The notes under the pieces are model-generated. The model saw only the letters and a list, made by a program, of their open reading frames with translations. It was not told the DNA's origin and searched no databases. A stretch of 64,000 nucleotides of DNA from Hordeum vulgare subsp. vulgare (lineage: Eukaryota; Streptophyta; Magnoliopsida; Poales; Poaceae): assembly GCF_904849725.1 (NCBI RefSeq), contig NC_058520.1:539080083-539144082 (forward strand). Reading direction: 5' to 3'. Shown here one piece after another: positions 1 to 11,710 of the stretch. Both the position numbers and the translations under genes were made by a program. Position 1 is the stretch's first letter; every line of letters begins with the position of its first letter.

Positions 1-1
1 A

Positions 2-781
2 GCGTTCCATCCTCAGACTAGTGGTCAAGTGGAGAGAGTGAATCAAGTTCTTGAGGATATGCTGAGAGCCTGTGTTATATCTTTTGGCATGAAGTGGGAA
101 GATTGTCTGCCTTTCGCGGAGTTCTCGTATAACAATAGTTATCAAGCTAGTTCTGGCAAGGCTCCGTTTGAAATTCTCTATGGCAGGAAGTGTCGTACTC
201 CGCTCAACTGGTCCGAGACTGGCGAGCGTCAGATCCTTGGCAATGATATGATAGAAGAAGCTGAGGAGATGTGTCGGATCATTCGCGACAACCTCAGAGC
301 AGCTCAGTCCCGTCAGAAGAGCTATTACGATAGCAAGCACCATGACATGTCGTATGAGCTTGATGATTTTGTCTTACTCAAGGTGTCGCCTATGAAGGGT
401 ATGCAACGCTTTGGCATCAAAGGCAAGCTTGCGCCTCGTTTCTATGGTCCGTTCAGAGTGGTTGGCAAGAGGGGCGACCTTGCGTACCAGCTTGAGCTTC
501 CGTCAACCTTTGCAAATGTCCATGATTTGTTCCATGTTTCTCAGCTTCGGAGGTGTTTCAAGACCCCTGAGCGCACTGTGCATCTTCAAGATATCGACCT
601 TCAGCCTCACCTTTCTTATCGTGAGCATCCAGTTGCGGTTCTCGAGGCAACTGAGCGCAAGACCCGTAACAAGACTGTCAAGTTTCTCAAAGTGCAGTGG
701 TCTCACCATTCCGATAAAGAGGCTACGTGGGAACGCGAGGATCACCTCCGTTCCGAATTTCCCAATTTCTTTCAGTCTTAG
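2..781 (+). CDS. Gypsy polyprotein, 3' end (integrase C-terminus plus chromodomain), partial
   Basis: The reading frame is open from the left edge of the window (base 2) to a TAG at 779-781, so the start lies outside. The first codons read the integrase motif HPQTSGQVERVNQ. Next come the integrase C-terminal segment with F-Y-G-P-F and a VHDLFHVSQLR motif. The last ~50 residues are chromodomain-like, with E-x6-R-N-K and a WxxxDxxxATWE pattern. This is the end of a Ty3/Gypsy chromovirus (Tekay/Del-like) polyprotein, which integrates the cDNA; the chromodomain is thought to guide target choice. Reverse transcriptase and RNase H are not in the window. There is no stop or frameshift in this part. 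Confidence 0.93.
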   Translation, partial: AFHPQTSGQVERVNQVLEDMLRACVISFGMKWEDCLPFAEFSYNNSYQASSGKAPFEILYGRKCRTPLNWSETGERQILGNDMIEEAEEMCRIIRDNLRAAQSRQKSYYDSKHHDMSYELDDFVLLKVSPMKGMQRFGIKGKLAPRFYGPFRVVGKRGDLAYQLELPSTFANVHDLFHVSQLRRCFKTPERTVHLQDIDLQPHLSYREHPVAVLEATERKTRNKTVKFLKVQWSHHSDKEATWEREDHLRSEFPNFFQS

Positions 782-802
782 ATCTCGAGGGCGAGATCTT
801 CT

Positions 803-820
803 TTGTGGTGTGGGAGAGTT
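803..820 (+). other. polypurine tract of the Gypsy element
   Basis: The purine/T-rich stretch ending in GTGGGAGAGTT lies directly before the LTR start TGTAGTGCCC, 22 bases after the polyprotein stop. This is where the plus-strand primer of an LTR retrotransposon sits. Confidence 0.7.
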
Positions 821-1635
821 TGTAGTGCCCCAGATGTAAACCTTACCATATTTGGAACCTACCTCATGTGGGTCCACCTTGTCATGCTATGAGAGAGCCC
901 ATGCTCATTATTTCATGTGATGTCACCTTATTATTATTTTCTCTTCCTTTGCATGCATGCATTCCTTATCATGCCATGTGTTCTTGTTGTTGCATTGTGT
1001 TCTTGTGATTTCATGTGTTGCCTTGTGATGATGTTGCATGTGGTGTATAGTTTGTGTGGGTGATGCTTGTGATAGTATTTGCTTAGGTTTCAAACCATCC
1101 TCCCTCTCTCTCTCTAATTTCTACTCTATGTCAAGATGCACTTCTTCCTTTCCCCTTTTAAAAATGCTCATGTATTAGCTTTGAATTGTGGTGGATGAGA
1201 GGTGTGAATTGCTGGTTTTGAATGGGTGTTTTAAAGGTGCATAAAAATTACAAAACAGATCAACTAATGTTGTTTTGTAAAATATTTACTTGCTCCTAAA
1301 TTCTTGTTCTTATTTTTATTGATTAGGTCTTGATTTTCCATGTCCAGGGTTGTGCTTGTGTTATTTTATCACTTGTATACTTCCTTGGGCATTTCTTTCT
1401 TCCCTAATTTTTTATGTAAATAGAAAACTAGCACGGAAAGGTTTTTCCCTTATCTGCCACCCTGGTGGGCTGGCTCCCGCGCAGGCTTGGCCCATCTACC
1501 CCCACCTTGCGCATGGGAGCCAGTCCCACGACGCCTCCCTCCTTCTTTCTGACGCTGTTCCCCCGCGCACCTTCTTTTTGTCAGTAGCCGAGAGACCGAG
1601 AGAGTTGACGGCGCCGTTGCACAAACGTCGAGGGG

Positions 1636-1646
1636 CCCCATATAAC
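1636..1646 (+). promoter_or_regulatory. putative TATA box of the Gypsy LTR
   Basis: CCATATAACC sits between an AT-rich upstream part and a GC-rich, pyrimidine-rich downstream leader that looks like plant 5' UTR. The position fits the U3/R boundary. The call rests on motif and composition only. Confidence 0.35.
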
Positions 1647-2544
1647 CTGGGCGTCCGTGCCTCCCCCCCTCTCCTAGGGTTCCCTCCATTCCCTCCTGCC
1701 GCCACCATCTCTCTTCTTCCCCTCCATCTCTCCCTTCCTCCCCAAGGTAAGCTTCTGTAGGAGCTACAGACAGAGTAGACAGCAGCTCCTCACCCGGCGT
1801 CCGCTGCGCCCCCATCTCCGTTCGCCGTCGTCGCCATGCCCGGGAGCTCGGGGTGGATCCCCGCGATCCATTCCCGGCGCTAGGAGCCCCGGGGACCGAC
1901 CACACCGACGGGACCGAGCTCGTCAAGGGCGCGCCCACGGTGTCCTCTCCCTCTTCTTCAGTTTGGCGACAGGGACCTCCCCGGCCTTCTTCTTCCTCTC
2001 CAGCGGCCCCAACGTCTCCGACTCGAACCCCTTCTTCCTTCCCAAAGGTGAGGAACGTCTCCCCTGTGCCTCTTCCTCCTTAGATCGGCCGGATCTGTCG
2101 TGTGCTCTACGTGCCTCCCGTCTGTGCAGTTTCATTAGGCGAGTAGGTTGTCTCCGGCAGGTTGTGCGTAGCGCGCTAGGTGTTGAGCAGCAGGTCTTCT
2201 TCCCCCTCGTAGTGGTGTGTAGGTGCGCAGTGGATCCCCTCCGACGTGCAATAGCAGCGGGATGCAGCGACCTTCCCGTCACCTTGATCTCTGTCGATGC
2301 AGAGCAGCAGCGTCGAGTTGTGCGTGTTCTCTTTCTGTCTAGGGCGCCATACATGTGTTTAGCAGTAGCAAGGCTCCCTTCCCCGCGTAGCAGCATCGGC
2401 AGCAGGGCCTTCCCCTCGTCGGATCTGTAGCAGCAACAGAGAGCCGTCATTCCTTCCCTGTCGAGGTGCATCTCTCTGCTGTGCAGAGCAGAACATGAGT
2501 AGTGGTGTTATTTCTTGCAAGATCACCCTCCTCTGTCAAGCTCG

Positions 2545-2638
2545 TGTCGTATATCCTAGTGGTGTGTAGCGCGTGTGTTTGTGTGTGTGATATGTCAGGT
2601 GCAGGGTTTGAGTCCCCGGTGGTGCACCGCCCTTTTTT
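2545..2638 (+). other. tRNA-like module 1 in the LTR
   Basis: An A-box-like ATATCCTAGTGGTGTG is followed ~40 bases later by a B-box-like GGTTTGAGTCC (2605-2615). A T-arm/acceptor-like CCCCGGTGGTGCA and then a run of six T (2633-2638) come next. The 3' part resembles tRNA-Gly/Glu ends. I do not see a full cloverleaf, so this is a degraded tRNA-like or pol III promoter-like segment, not a tRNA gene. Confidence 0.4.
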
Positions 2639-2700
2639 GGGGGTTTATTTACCCTATTCATTAGTAGTAGCAGTAGCAGTAGGGTAGATTGCTATGTTCC

Positions 2701-2794
2701 CCTCAGCTCTATCGAACCATGACAGTAGCAGGGTGGAACTGCCTCTGTGATGACTCCAGGAGGTACATGGTTCGAATCCCAGGCCAGCCCTTTT
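2701..2794 (+). other. tRNA-like module 2 in the LTR
   Basis: A perfect B-box consensus GGTTCGAATCC occurs at 2769-2779, followed by TTTT at 2791. The upstream A-box is weak (CAGCTCTATCGAACC near 2704). The acceptor stem does not pair well. Confidence 0.35.
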
Positions 2795-3310
2795 GTATTT
2801 TTTTTAACCTTCCTTTCTTTCTTATGTTGTTTTTCTTTGCTTTTATTTGCTACACCTTGTGACTAAATAACAGACATGAGGGTGTTCATCTTCTTTATTT
2901 CTTTCATGTCTAACACTTATTTGTTGTGGGCAACATAGGTGGTGTGGTTGTGTGTCTGCATATATATCTTATATGTGCAATGTGGTGTGCTGAAGTGTCT
3001 GTGTAGGTGCACTACTGTCTTGCTTATGTGGAATAGGTGATATGAATGTGTACATTTCTTGGGGTGCTTATGGTGTGAAGAACACACCCACATGAACATA
3101 GTTCATGAACTCCCTAGTTGTGAGCATGTGTATGTGATATGGTGTTCCCATCTTGTGTTACTTATTTAGGGACCTACTTCTTGTGTTTTGATCTAGAACA
3201 TGTCTTGATGTGTGTAGTGGAGTGGATGTGAGTGTGGGACACCCAACCTTTGCAAGCAAAGCCATGCACCTACACCTGTCCATATGTGAGAGGGCATGGT
3301 GATTTGTATG

Positions 3311-3395
3311 AGTGGATAGCTTAGTAGAAGTGGTTGTGAAGTTGATGTGCATGACACAAACATGGGGTTCAAACCCCCATGTCACTTTGTCACTG
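3311..3395 (+). other. tRNA-like module 3 in the LTR
   Basis: GGATAGCTTAGTAGAAGTGG (3314-3333) looks like a tRNA D-arm/A-box. About 35 bases later a clean T-arm-like hairpin, CATGGGGTTCAAACCCCCATG (B-box 3366-3376), follows. Total length is near tRNA size, but the acceptor stem is not convincing. Confidence 0.4.
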
Positions 3396-6381
3396 TGCAC
3401 ATGAGCTCCACCTTTGTAGTTGTTGTCTTAGTAGGAACTACATGAAATGATGCCCATTCCCTAGGCATGATTTGGGGTAGTTTCCTCTTCCTTAAATTTG
3501 TGGTCACTTGTCCCATGTAGGTTCCCACATTTTATATATGATCTTAGGGTAAAAACTCCCAAGGAATCCAGTGGTGAAGTTACTTTTGCCATTGGGAAAC
3601 TTTATGGAGTTGACATATTCAGATTTGTTGCAAGTTTGATCTTTGATTCCATGGAATAGGTGGAGCCCAAGGGCATGAGTTTTAGTGTGGTACTAGTAGG
3701 GGTTTTGCTCTACACCATAGTGGTGTCATTTATCACTTGGTGTCATTGGTGTGCAAACTATGCCTAGACAAAGTGGGCATGTGGCTGAAAAAGTCCAGCT
3801 TAGTGAGATCTGGAATTTCACCAAGTCTGAGATTCTGGAAACATTTTCTTCTCTTATAGATGAGGATGCGCTGGTCATTCTGTTGAGAACTAGCCTTAGT
3901 TCAGTGCTAGGATTTTGAACCTGATATGTTTGTGAAGGTCCCTGTCAAATTGAAAATCATTTGGAGTGCAGTAGGTTGTGTTTTGATTGCTGTCAAAAAG
4001 CTTCAGAACAAAGACAGAAACTCAGGTGCAGGAATTTTCACTAAGTCCCTGAGATCTGATGGTTTTGGGAAAGTTTGTGGCCTTGTATCTTCTAGAGTTT
4101 TATTCCTTTTGCTGTGATTCTTCCTGGTGTTGGTAGTGTTCTTGCTGGGCTACAGCCACATATATTAATTGTCATGTTTGGAGGCCTGTGGCTATGTTGC
4201 ATGTAGCCCCCAAAGAGCTAAGATACAGATTGTGGCAGATTATGTAGTATAGTCATTTTGATCAATGTGTGTGCTTAGTTGATGTTGTGGTGTTCTTCCT
4301 TGCTCCAATCCATTCATGTTGGGTTGTTACATGTCTTGGCAACCTGGGAATACCAGATTTGTGCTAATTGTGAGTGTGGTGTTGAATCTTCCACGTAGAG
4401 CTTCATATCGTGTTTCGTTGATTCCCGTTGATCCGTAGCTCCGTTTGCAATGTTCTTTATATGGTTTTGCGTAGTTTTCATGAGCCGCATCTTTTCATGC
4501 CATCGTCATGCATGTCAAAATAGCTTAGTGTACAGTTCTGTTCAGAAACTTACAGTAGTTTAATTTGCTTGTGCTAGTGATAGAATTAGTGATGCATGCC
4601 CATTTTTCATCTCATGCATCATGTGATTGTTGCATCTTGTGGTGCTGCTGTTCATTGGTTGTTATTCTCATGTTGGGTAGCAGCAGGATCGGAGAACGAA
4701 TACGTGGAGTCAGGAGAGTACGTGCAGGACGAACCAGAACCATTCCAAGTTGAGGATATCACAGGCAAGATGATATAACCTTGATTCCATCTCTAGACTT
4801 GTTATGCTAGTTTTCGTTTCCATGTCATATTTCTCGCTGCCTACCACTGAAATTAAATTGCCTCGTCATATGCCATGAGCCCAAACACCGTTCTCCTTCC
4901 TAGCAAAACTTGTATGGCTAAGTAGGCTTGCTCAGCTACTAATGTTAGCGTTGCTAGATGCAGGTGCTTTGACTCATGTGATAACATGAGCTTTGATATC
5001 ATTATCTTAATTCTGTTATTTAATCACTGCACCTATACACTTGGTAAATGACGGGAGGCCTAGTCTTTTGCCGGGTGCTTTGTTCCGTTATTGCCGCCTT
5101 AGTTACCGGTTACCGGTGTTTGATTCCATAATGATCGCTCCTAACACGTTCGGGGTTGTTATGGGGCCCCCTTGATAAATCGCGTAGTGCTAAGGCTTGT
5201 CCGACAGGTACCAACTTTGGTTTTAATCTGCTAATCACCTAATAACCTGCATAGGGAATAGCTACCCCGAGGAATTTAATCAGCAACCCGGGCCAGTGCT
5301 CCTCATGAGTGTTGGTCCAACCACCTAGCAGTCGGCAAGACCACCCCGGGGAAACTTGAGCTTTGGTCCTTGTCCACTTTGCATAGACGGTGTTGTCCTG
5401 AGACTGAGATACGCGGCTCTTATCGAGTCGTCGACACACCGGGAGGTCCTGCTAGCCTTGTCTTACCTTAGCGGTATATCTTGCGTATAGGAATCCCAGT
5501 GAAGCTTTGGTTACCCCAGAGTTGAGGTTTTCCTCTAAGGAATCCGACGAGATCACGAGATTCGTGATAGAGGATGCCTTTGCGGCCTCTGTTCGTTTGT
5601 GATGGACTAGTTGGAGCACCTCTGCAGGGTTTAATCTTTCGGAAAGCCGTGCCCACGGTTATGTGGCAACTTGGAATATTTTGTTAACATCCGGTATTAG
5701 AGAACTTAAACATAAGCTAATAAAATTGCCAACTGTGTGCGTAGCCGTGACTGTCCCTTTGAAGAACTCTCTTCGATCGGGAACATGGTGGGGTTATGAA
5801 TGTCGTAGGTAGGTGATCAGGATCACTTAGTGATCAAGTAAACCCGATCATTAGTGTAGACCACCTTCACAAGTACTTTGCGTAAGTTAGCCACCAAATC
5901 AAGCTTAGGATGCTGCAGCCTGATACACTTCACCCTTACCCTACCTAATAACATGACTAGTTCTGGCACCAAGGTCTTAGATTGCTGAGTCCTCGTGGCT
6001 CACGGATTCCTCCGAAACTCCCAGCAGGTACAGGTACCCCAGAGGCAGATGATCCCGACGGCACCCAGCTGGCGTGGCAGTACGACGAGGAGACAGACCG
6101 CATCTACTTGAACTATCCAGAGGACTGAGACGTGGTCGTGATCGTGGGCCTGCAGGCAGGGTAGCATAGCATTTCCATGTTTTGTAGTCCGTAGCGGAAC
6201 TACCTTCATTGTATCTGTGATGTACTCTGAGTTATTAATAAGAAGATAGTTGAATCCTAAATTGTCTATTCTTATTATTATTTGTGCTATGTTACTTGCT
6301 TGCGAAACGCTTAGATGCGCTTCTTTCCTATTCGGGGGCCTCGACCCCCAGATCGGAAAGGACCGCATCTTGGTCGTTACA

Positions 6382-9300
6382 CGGGGCCACCGGGATCAGT
6401 GAATTTCCTTGCCTGGAACTGTCGTGCTTTGGGGTTGGATCCGACAGTTATCGAATTACGACACCTGGTACGGTCCTACAACCCAGCGGTGGTTTTTCTT
6501 AGTGAAACTAAGAAAAAAGCATGGGCTATGGAGGAATTAGGTGAAGTTTGGGATTCCCTAATGGAATTTCTGTCTATTGTGTTGGTAAAAGTGGGGGTTT
6601 GGCGTTATGGTGGAGAGAAAATGTGCAAGCCACAATCAGACCATGGAGTCAATTCTTCATTGATGCAGAGCTATGCATTGATGGGAAATCATTCAGATTT
6701 ACAGGCTTCTATGGCGAACCAAGGACAGAACTTAGGGACAAATCATGGGCAGCTCTACGTTACTTACAGGGCCATGATAACTTACGTTGGTTATGTGCAG
6801 GTGATTTTAATGAAATCCTCACCATCGAAGAACAATGGGGGGGTAATCCAAGACCTTTTTCTCAAATGAAAAAATTTAGAGAATGCATGTCCGACTGTGG
6901 ACTGGCAGATATGGGACACACGGGCTATACTTTCACATGGGATAATAGGAGAACGGACATGGATAATATCCAGGTTAGGCTGGATCGAGCTCTGTGTAAT
7001 GGTGATTTCATGTCCATGTATCCAGCGTCGAGGGTGGAAAATATTATAACGGAGGAGTCTGAACATATGGATGTCCTTATCCGGGTGATGGAGACTGCTC
7101 CTGACACTGGAGGGAGAAGGGATCGTCTTTTCCAATTCGAGGAGATGTGGACTAAGCATGATGGGTATGATCCGATGGTTGAACAAGCATGGAGACAGCA
7201 GGGACACAGCATGGGGACGAAAGAGTTGTGCACCAAATTACTACACCTCTCCAGGAAGATGCAAGAGTGGGGTAGCTCGGTATTTGGGTCAATCACGCGC
7301 CAAATAAGATTGCTCAAAAACCAGTTGAAGGATGCCAAAGAAAGGGCCCTATCTTCAGGATATACCCAGGAAGTTCGTGACATTGAGAGCCAACTAAAAG
7401 ATATTTTTGAAAGGGAGGAGGTTATGTACAAACAAACATCGAGAGTTGGCTGGTTGAAGGAAGGAGACCAAAACACGAAGTACTTTCAGAACAGAGCATC
7501 GCATAGGAAGAGAAAGAACACTGTTAGGGTTTTGCGGGGAGAGAATGGAGAGCGATGCTCGTCTGATGAGGGCATGAGGGAGTTGGCAGCTAGATTCTAT
7601 GAAAAGTTGTTCCGGTCGGAGGGATGCAACCAGACAGAACATATCCTGGATCTCTTCCAGAAGCTCCTCTCACCGGCTATGAACGAGAAGCTCACGGTGG
7701 TGGCCACTAACTTAGAGATAGAAACTGCCCTGTTCCAGATGGGGCCGACAAAAGCGCCTGGACCTGATGGGTTGCCGGCGCTGTTTTATCAACGTCACTG
7801 GGCGTTGGTAAAGGAAGAGGTGTGTAGGTCGATCCGAGGTTTCCTTGACGGATCTGATCAGGTGGAAAGTTTAAATGAAACGGTTATTGTTATGAATCCC
7901 AAAATCAATTCACCGGAGCTCCTCTCGCAGTTTAGGCCGATCAGTCTATGCAATGTTCTCTACAAAGTTGCGGCAAAGGTGTTGGCCAACAGATTGAAAA
8001 TTATTCTCCAGATTCTTATCTCTGAAGAGCAAAGTGCGTTTGTGTCGGAATGCCTTATTACTAACAATGTGATAATTGTTTATGAATGTGTGCATGCTAT
8101 TAGGAAACGGGAAAGGAAGAAGCCTCTTTGTGCTGTCAAACTAGATATGATGAAGGCATATGACAGGGTGGAGTGGGCTTTTCTTCAGCAAGTTATGGAG
8201 AAACTTGGTTTTGCTCCTAATTGGATATCAATGATTATGCGTTGTATCAGTAGTGTGCAGTTTCGTGTCAAGTTAAATGGGGGACTATCTAGGAATTTCC
8301 AGGCAACAAGAAGGCTTCGACAGGGGGGTCCCTTGTCCCCATATTTGTTCCTTTTCTGCGCTGAAGGTTTCTCGGCGCTTCTTCGACAGGCACAAAATGA
8401 ACAGCACATCCGCGTTGTTAACTTTGGGAGCACTGGCCCCCATGTCGCCCACCTTTTGTTTGCTGACGATAGTGTTGTGTTTCTCGAAGGGTCCGAGGAT
8501 AATCTGCATACCCTTAAGGAGATTCTGCAGCAGTACCAAAAGGCCTCGGGACAAAAGGTAAACCTACAAAAATAGACTATTTTCTTTGGCAAAGGGTGTA
8601 GGGATGGAGATAAGGATGCTCTTAAACGGGCTATTGGCATTGATTCCGAAGCATTAAGTGAAAAATATCTAGGTCTTCCTACTGTTGTGGGTAGATCAAA
8701 GGAGGGCTCCTTCCAGTATGTCAAAGAGAGCGCAAGGAGTAAAGTATCAGGATGGAAAGGGCAAGGTTTATCCAAAAAGGCAAGAGAAATCTTAATAAAA
8801 TCCGGGCTTCAATCCACTCCAACATTCACTATGAGCTGTTTTCAACTCTCCAAGAAAATGTGCGGGAACCTGACATCAATCTCTTCTAACTTTTGGTGGG
8901 GAGCAGCTCATGGCGTGAGGAAGGTGCATTGGATTGCTTGGGACAAGATGCGCTTGCCAAAGAGAGATGGAGGGATGGGTTTCCGAAACTTTGAAGCATT
9001 CAATCAGGCCTTACTTGCCAAGCAAGCATGGCGGTTACTCCTATTTCCCTCCTCGCTATGTGCCCGAGTTCTCAAAGCCAGATACTACAAACATTGCTCT
9101 ATCATGAACGCTACTTGTCCAAGTGGGGCTTCGTTTACTTTTAAAAGTATCATTCATGGCAGGGAACTCCTGAGAGAAGGAGTTGTATGGCGGGTTGGTG
9201 ATGGAACGATGATCAATGTTCACCATGAGAACTGGATTCCTTGAGCAGGTAGTTTAAGGCCTCTCGGGCAGACCTATATACATGGAATAACGCTTGTTAG

Positions 9301-10560
9301 TGACCTTCTCACTACCGATGGATCTTCATGGGATCATGAGAAGCTGCACTCGATGTTCTCGGCGGATGATGCATGCGATATAAAGCAAATCCCCATTTGG
9401 GGCCCGGGTTGTAGTGACCATCTAGCATGGAATTTCACCTGATCGGGCCAGTTCACCGTCAGATCGGCCTATCACTTGTGCACGATGAAAAAAAAGACCT
9501 AACTCCGGATGGCCGGAGTCATCATCATCGGTGTCCAAACATCAAAGTTGGTTAGCGCTATGGAACACCAATGCTCCTGGGAAAGCCAAGACACACATGT
9601 GGCGGTTGATCAAAAATGGGTTGGCGGTCGGATCGGAGCTGAATCGCAGGAAGATCAAACCGGGGGTTTTCTATTCGGTCTGTGGTCGGGAGGAAACTAT
9701 TATGCATCGTTTTTGGCTGTGCCCACATTCTGCCATGGTTTGGAAGGTGTTAAATTCTGAAAAAGGTGTCCCGGTGGCTATTCCCCGGTGCCTGATGGTG
9801 ATCACAGCGCTCTTGCTTCTTGGCTGCTAAGTTGGATAGCACAGTCTGGAGACAGCAAAAGGGAACTAATAATACAGGCATTGTATGGCCTTTGGCTAGC
9901 TAGAAATGAGGTAAGAGATGGCAAGAGGATTGCTGATCCTAGAAGTGTCGCAGCAAATGTTTACCAACATACCACGGAATGGACAACCATTCATACAAAG
10001 CAGCCTAGAAATACCACTCCAACACAGGTTGTGAGATGGAATCCGCCAGAGCAAGGGTGGTTGAAGGCCAATTCTGATGGAGCCTTAGCTAAATCGCACA
10101 ATCGTGGAGGTGGAGGTGTAGTTCTTCGTGATCATGATGGTGCCTATAGAGGAGGCGCCTGCTACGTGTTCCGGAATGTCTCTCATCCTGAGGTGGCAGA
10201 GTTATTCGCTTGTCGTGAGGCGGTGCATCTAGCAATCCAAACAGGAGCGTCGAAGGTGCATATCGAAGTTGACAGTATGGCAGTAGCGGCCATGGTGAAC
10301 GAGCAGGCCAAGAACTTGAGTCTGGCTGGTCCTATTGTTGAGGAAATTAAGATGCTGGTTCGAACCTTACGGGGCTTCAAAGTGTCCTAGATTAGGCGTA
10401 CGGAAAATAAAGATGCTCACTTACTTGCTAAAGAGGGTATTTCTAGGGATAGTAGTAGTTTCTAGCCAATGATCCCCCTGAATGTATTCTTCATGTAATT
10501 TCTGACGAAATCCCAACGAGGGGAGTTTAAATAAAGTTTGGAAGGTGATTCTTAAAAAAG
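6382..10560 (+). mobile_element. L1-type LINE, 5' part cut off by the Gypsy LTR
   Basis: The segment codes, in broken frames, for endonuclease, reverse transcriptase, zf-RVT and RNase H in the order usual for plant L1 LINEs. It ends in a short AT-rich 3' tail (AAATAAAGTTTGG... then CTTAAAAAAG near 10550). ORF1 and the 5' UTR are missing at the left. Since the LTR ends just upstream of the ORF2 start, the Gypsy element probably inserted here and ORF1 lies beyond its 5' LTR, outside the window. No LINE target duplication could be assigned. Confidence 0.85.
6399..10390 (+). pseudogene. LINE ORF2 (endonuclease, reverse transcriptase, zf-RVT, RNase H), broken
   Basis: The endonuclease starts near 6399 with NFLAWNCRALG and contains SETK and GDFNE. 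A one-base frameshift near 6548 moves it to the frame that stays open to 8575. That frame holds the reverse transcriptase: KAPGPDGLP, KLDMMKAYDRVEW, RQGGPLSPYLF and the catalytic FADD near 8460. After a stop at 8573-8575 the thumb region continues (about 8576-9244, with an in-frame stop near 9243). The zf-RVT domain (CGREETIMHRFWLCP, about 9690-9730) and an RNase H domain (NSDGA..., E in the A-E-L-F context, D in EVDS; about 10066-10390) follow in shifted frames. At least four disruptions make it inactive. ORF2 normally nicks the target and reverse-transcribes the RNA there. Confidence 0.88.
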
Positions 10561-11151
10561 AAATCCGTTATTTCCAATGGCATCGGGTCGTATTTCGATC
10601 CAAGAACATCAACATATCCACGCGTCCACTTCACATGTACTGTACCTCCTCCTATATAAATATAATAACATATCTGAAATCTAGAAAATTCGTACCTGCG
10701 GAATTATACGAGTGCGGCCACCATCACGTCGATCGAGCACCGACGCGCACCGGTCCGGCTGGCCCATCCAGACGGCGACGCGCTTAAACCAGCACGCAGG
10801 CCGGTCAGCGGAGTTCAAGGCGTTCGAGCACGAGCAGCGAGTTTTTCACATGTGCTGGAACCGTCGAGCAGTCAGTCGCTGGTGATGGCGAGGGCCGCGC
10901 GCAAGGTCAACTCCGCGCGCGCGTTCTCACGACAGCCGTGCATGCATTGGCCCGGCCGTCCAACGTGGAGTGCCATGCAGGCCTTCTCCCAATCAGACCA
11001 TCCAAGAGGAAGAAAAGTAAACGGCGTTGGCGTTGGACAGGCACTTCCATCCACCACCACGCGAGCTGAGAAGAACCGTTCGCGCACCGCTCCCAAAGTC
11101 AACTCGAACCGCGCGAGATGTGACCAGTGATCGCATGCATGCTGTGACAAA
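10561..11151. other. spacer without a recognisable gene
   Basis: The stretch changes from AT-rich (to ~10690) to GC-rich with CGCGCG runs. It has a TATA-like CTATATAAATA near 10652 and two GGTCAAC/AGTCAAC (W-box type) motifs near 10905 and 11098. Short open frames exist on both strands but look like composition artefacts. It could be an old promoter fragment; I see nothing firm. Confidence 0.4.
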
Positions 11152-11509
11152 GGCCCTGTTTCTTTAAAAAATCTTAGAACTTTTTTTTAGTCTTAACTAT
11201 AAAGTTTCTAATCCCTATCCGTTTCTTTTCAAGTACTAAACAGGGACTAGAGATCATTAAATGACATACAAAAGGACCATGTTACCTCTAGTAATGTACT
11301 AGAAATTATTAAATGACATGTTAAAAGTAGGGGCACTGTTGAAAAAAGTGTCAAAAAAGTCTCAAAAAGACCATCTCATAGGGACTTCTTTCTTTAGTCC
11401 TAAATACCTCTTTTTAGTCCCTAAAAGTCCCTCATGTTTTTTTCACATGGATTAAAAGAAACAATTTTTTAGTCCCTACAGCAAAAAGTCCGTGTAAAGA
11501 AACACCCCC
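11152..11509. mobile_element. Tourist-like MITE (GGCCCTGTTT family)
   Basis: Inverted ends GGCCCTGTTTCTTTA and (reverse) GGGGGTGTTTCTTTA bound a 358-base AT-rich element full of AGTCCCTA/TAGGGACT motifs. A 3-base AAA on both sides may be the target duplication. The same family is present at 18809-21979. There is no coding capacity, as expected for a non-autonomous PIF/Harbinger MITE. Confidence 0.75.
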
Positions 11510-11710
11510 AAAACCCGCTGATGAACACGCCAGGAATTACTGTCCTCGTCCTGTGATTTATCCTCCCTCATTTTCAGTTTATACATACTTCACATGCCTC
11601 TAGGTCGTTAATTTTATCAGTGTAATTAATATGAATTGCATATCACAAAAATTACACTATTAAAAATAATGTGTATCAACCTTATAATGGCATAAGCCGA
11701 AAAGAGGTAC

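Larger units (their letters stand above)
821..6381 (+). repeat. 3' LTR of the Gypsy element (~5.56 kb)
   Basis: The LTR starts TGTAGTGCCCC right after the polypurine tract and ends GGTCGTTACA just before LINE coding sequence, giving TG...CA ends with TGTA/TACA inverted termini. The length of ~5.56 kb is large but known for Triticeae chromodomain Gypsy elements. A TATA-like site (CATATAACC near 1638) precedes a GC-rich pyrimidine/CCGCC leader (about 1660-2450), so the transcript probably starts near 1670. The rest is T/G-rich with no coding potential. The putative 5 bp TSD at 6382-6386 is CGGGG, but its partner lies outside the window, so the right boundary rests on the TG...CA ends and on the LINE frame resuming. 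Confidence 0.78.

Noticed and set aside
1350..2471. Several 60-180 codon frames on both strands in the GC-rich LTR block
   Set aside because: Overlapping frames on both strands with low-complexity composition; fits a leader, not a gene.
2545..2640. A functional tRNA gene
   Set aside because: A- and B-boxes are present but the acceptor and anticodon stems do not pair well.
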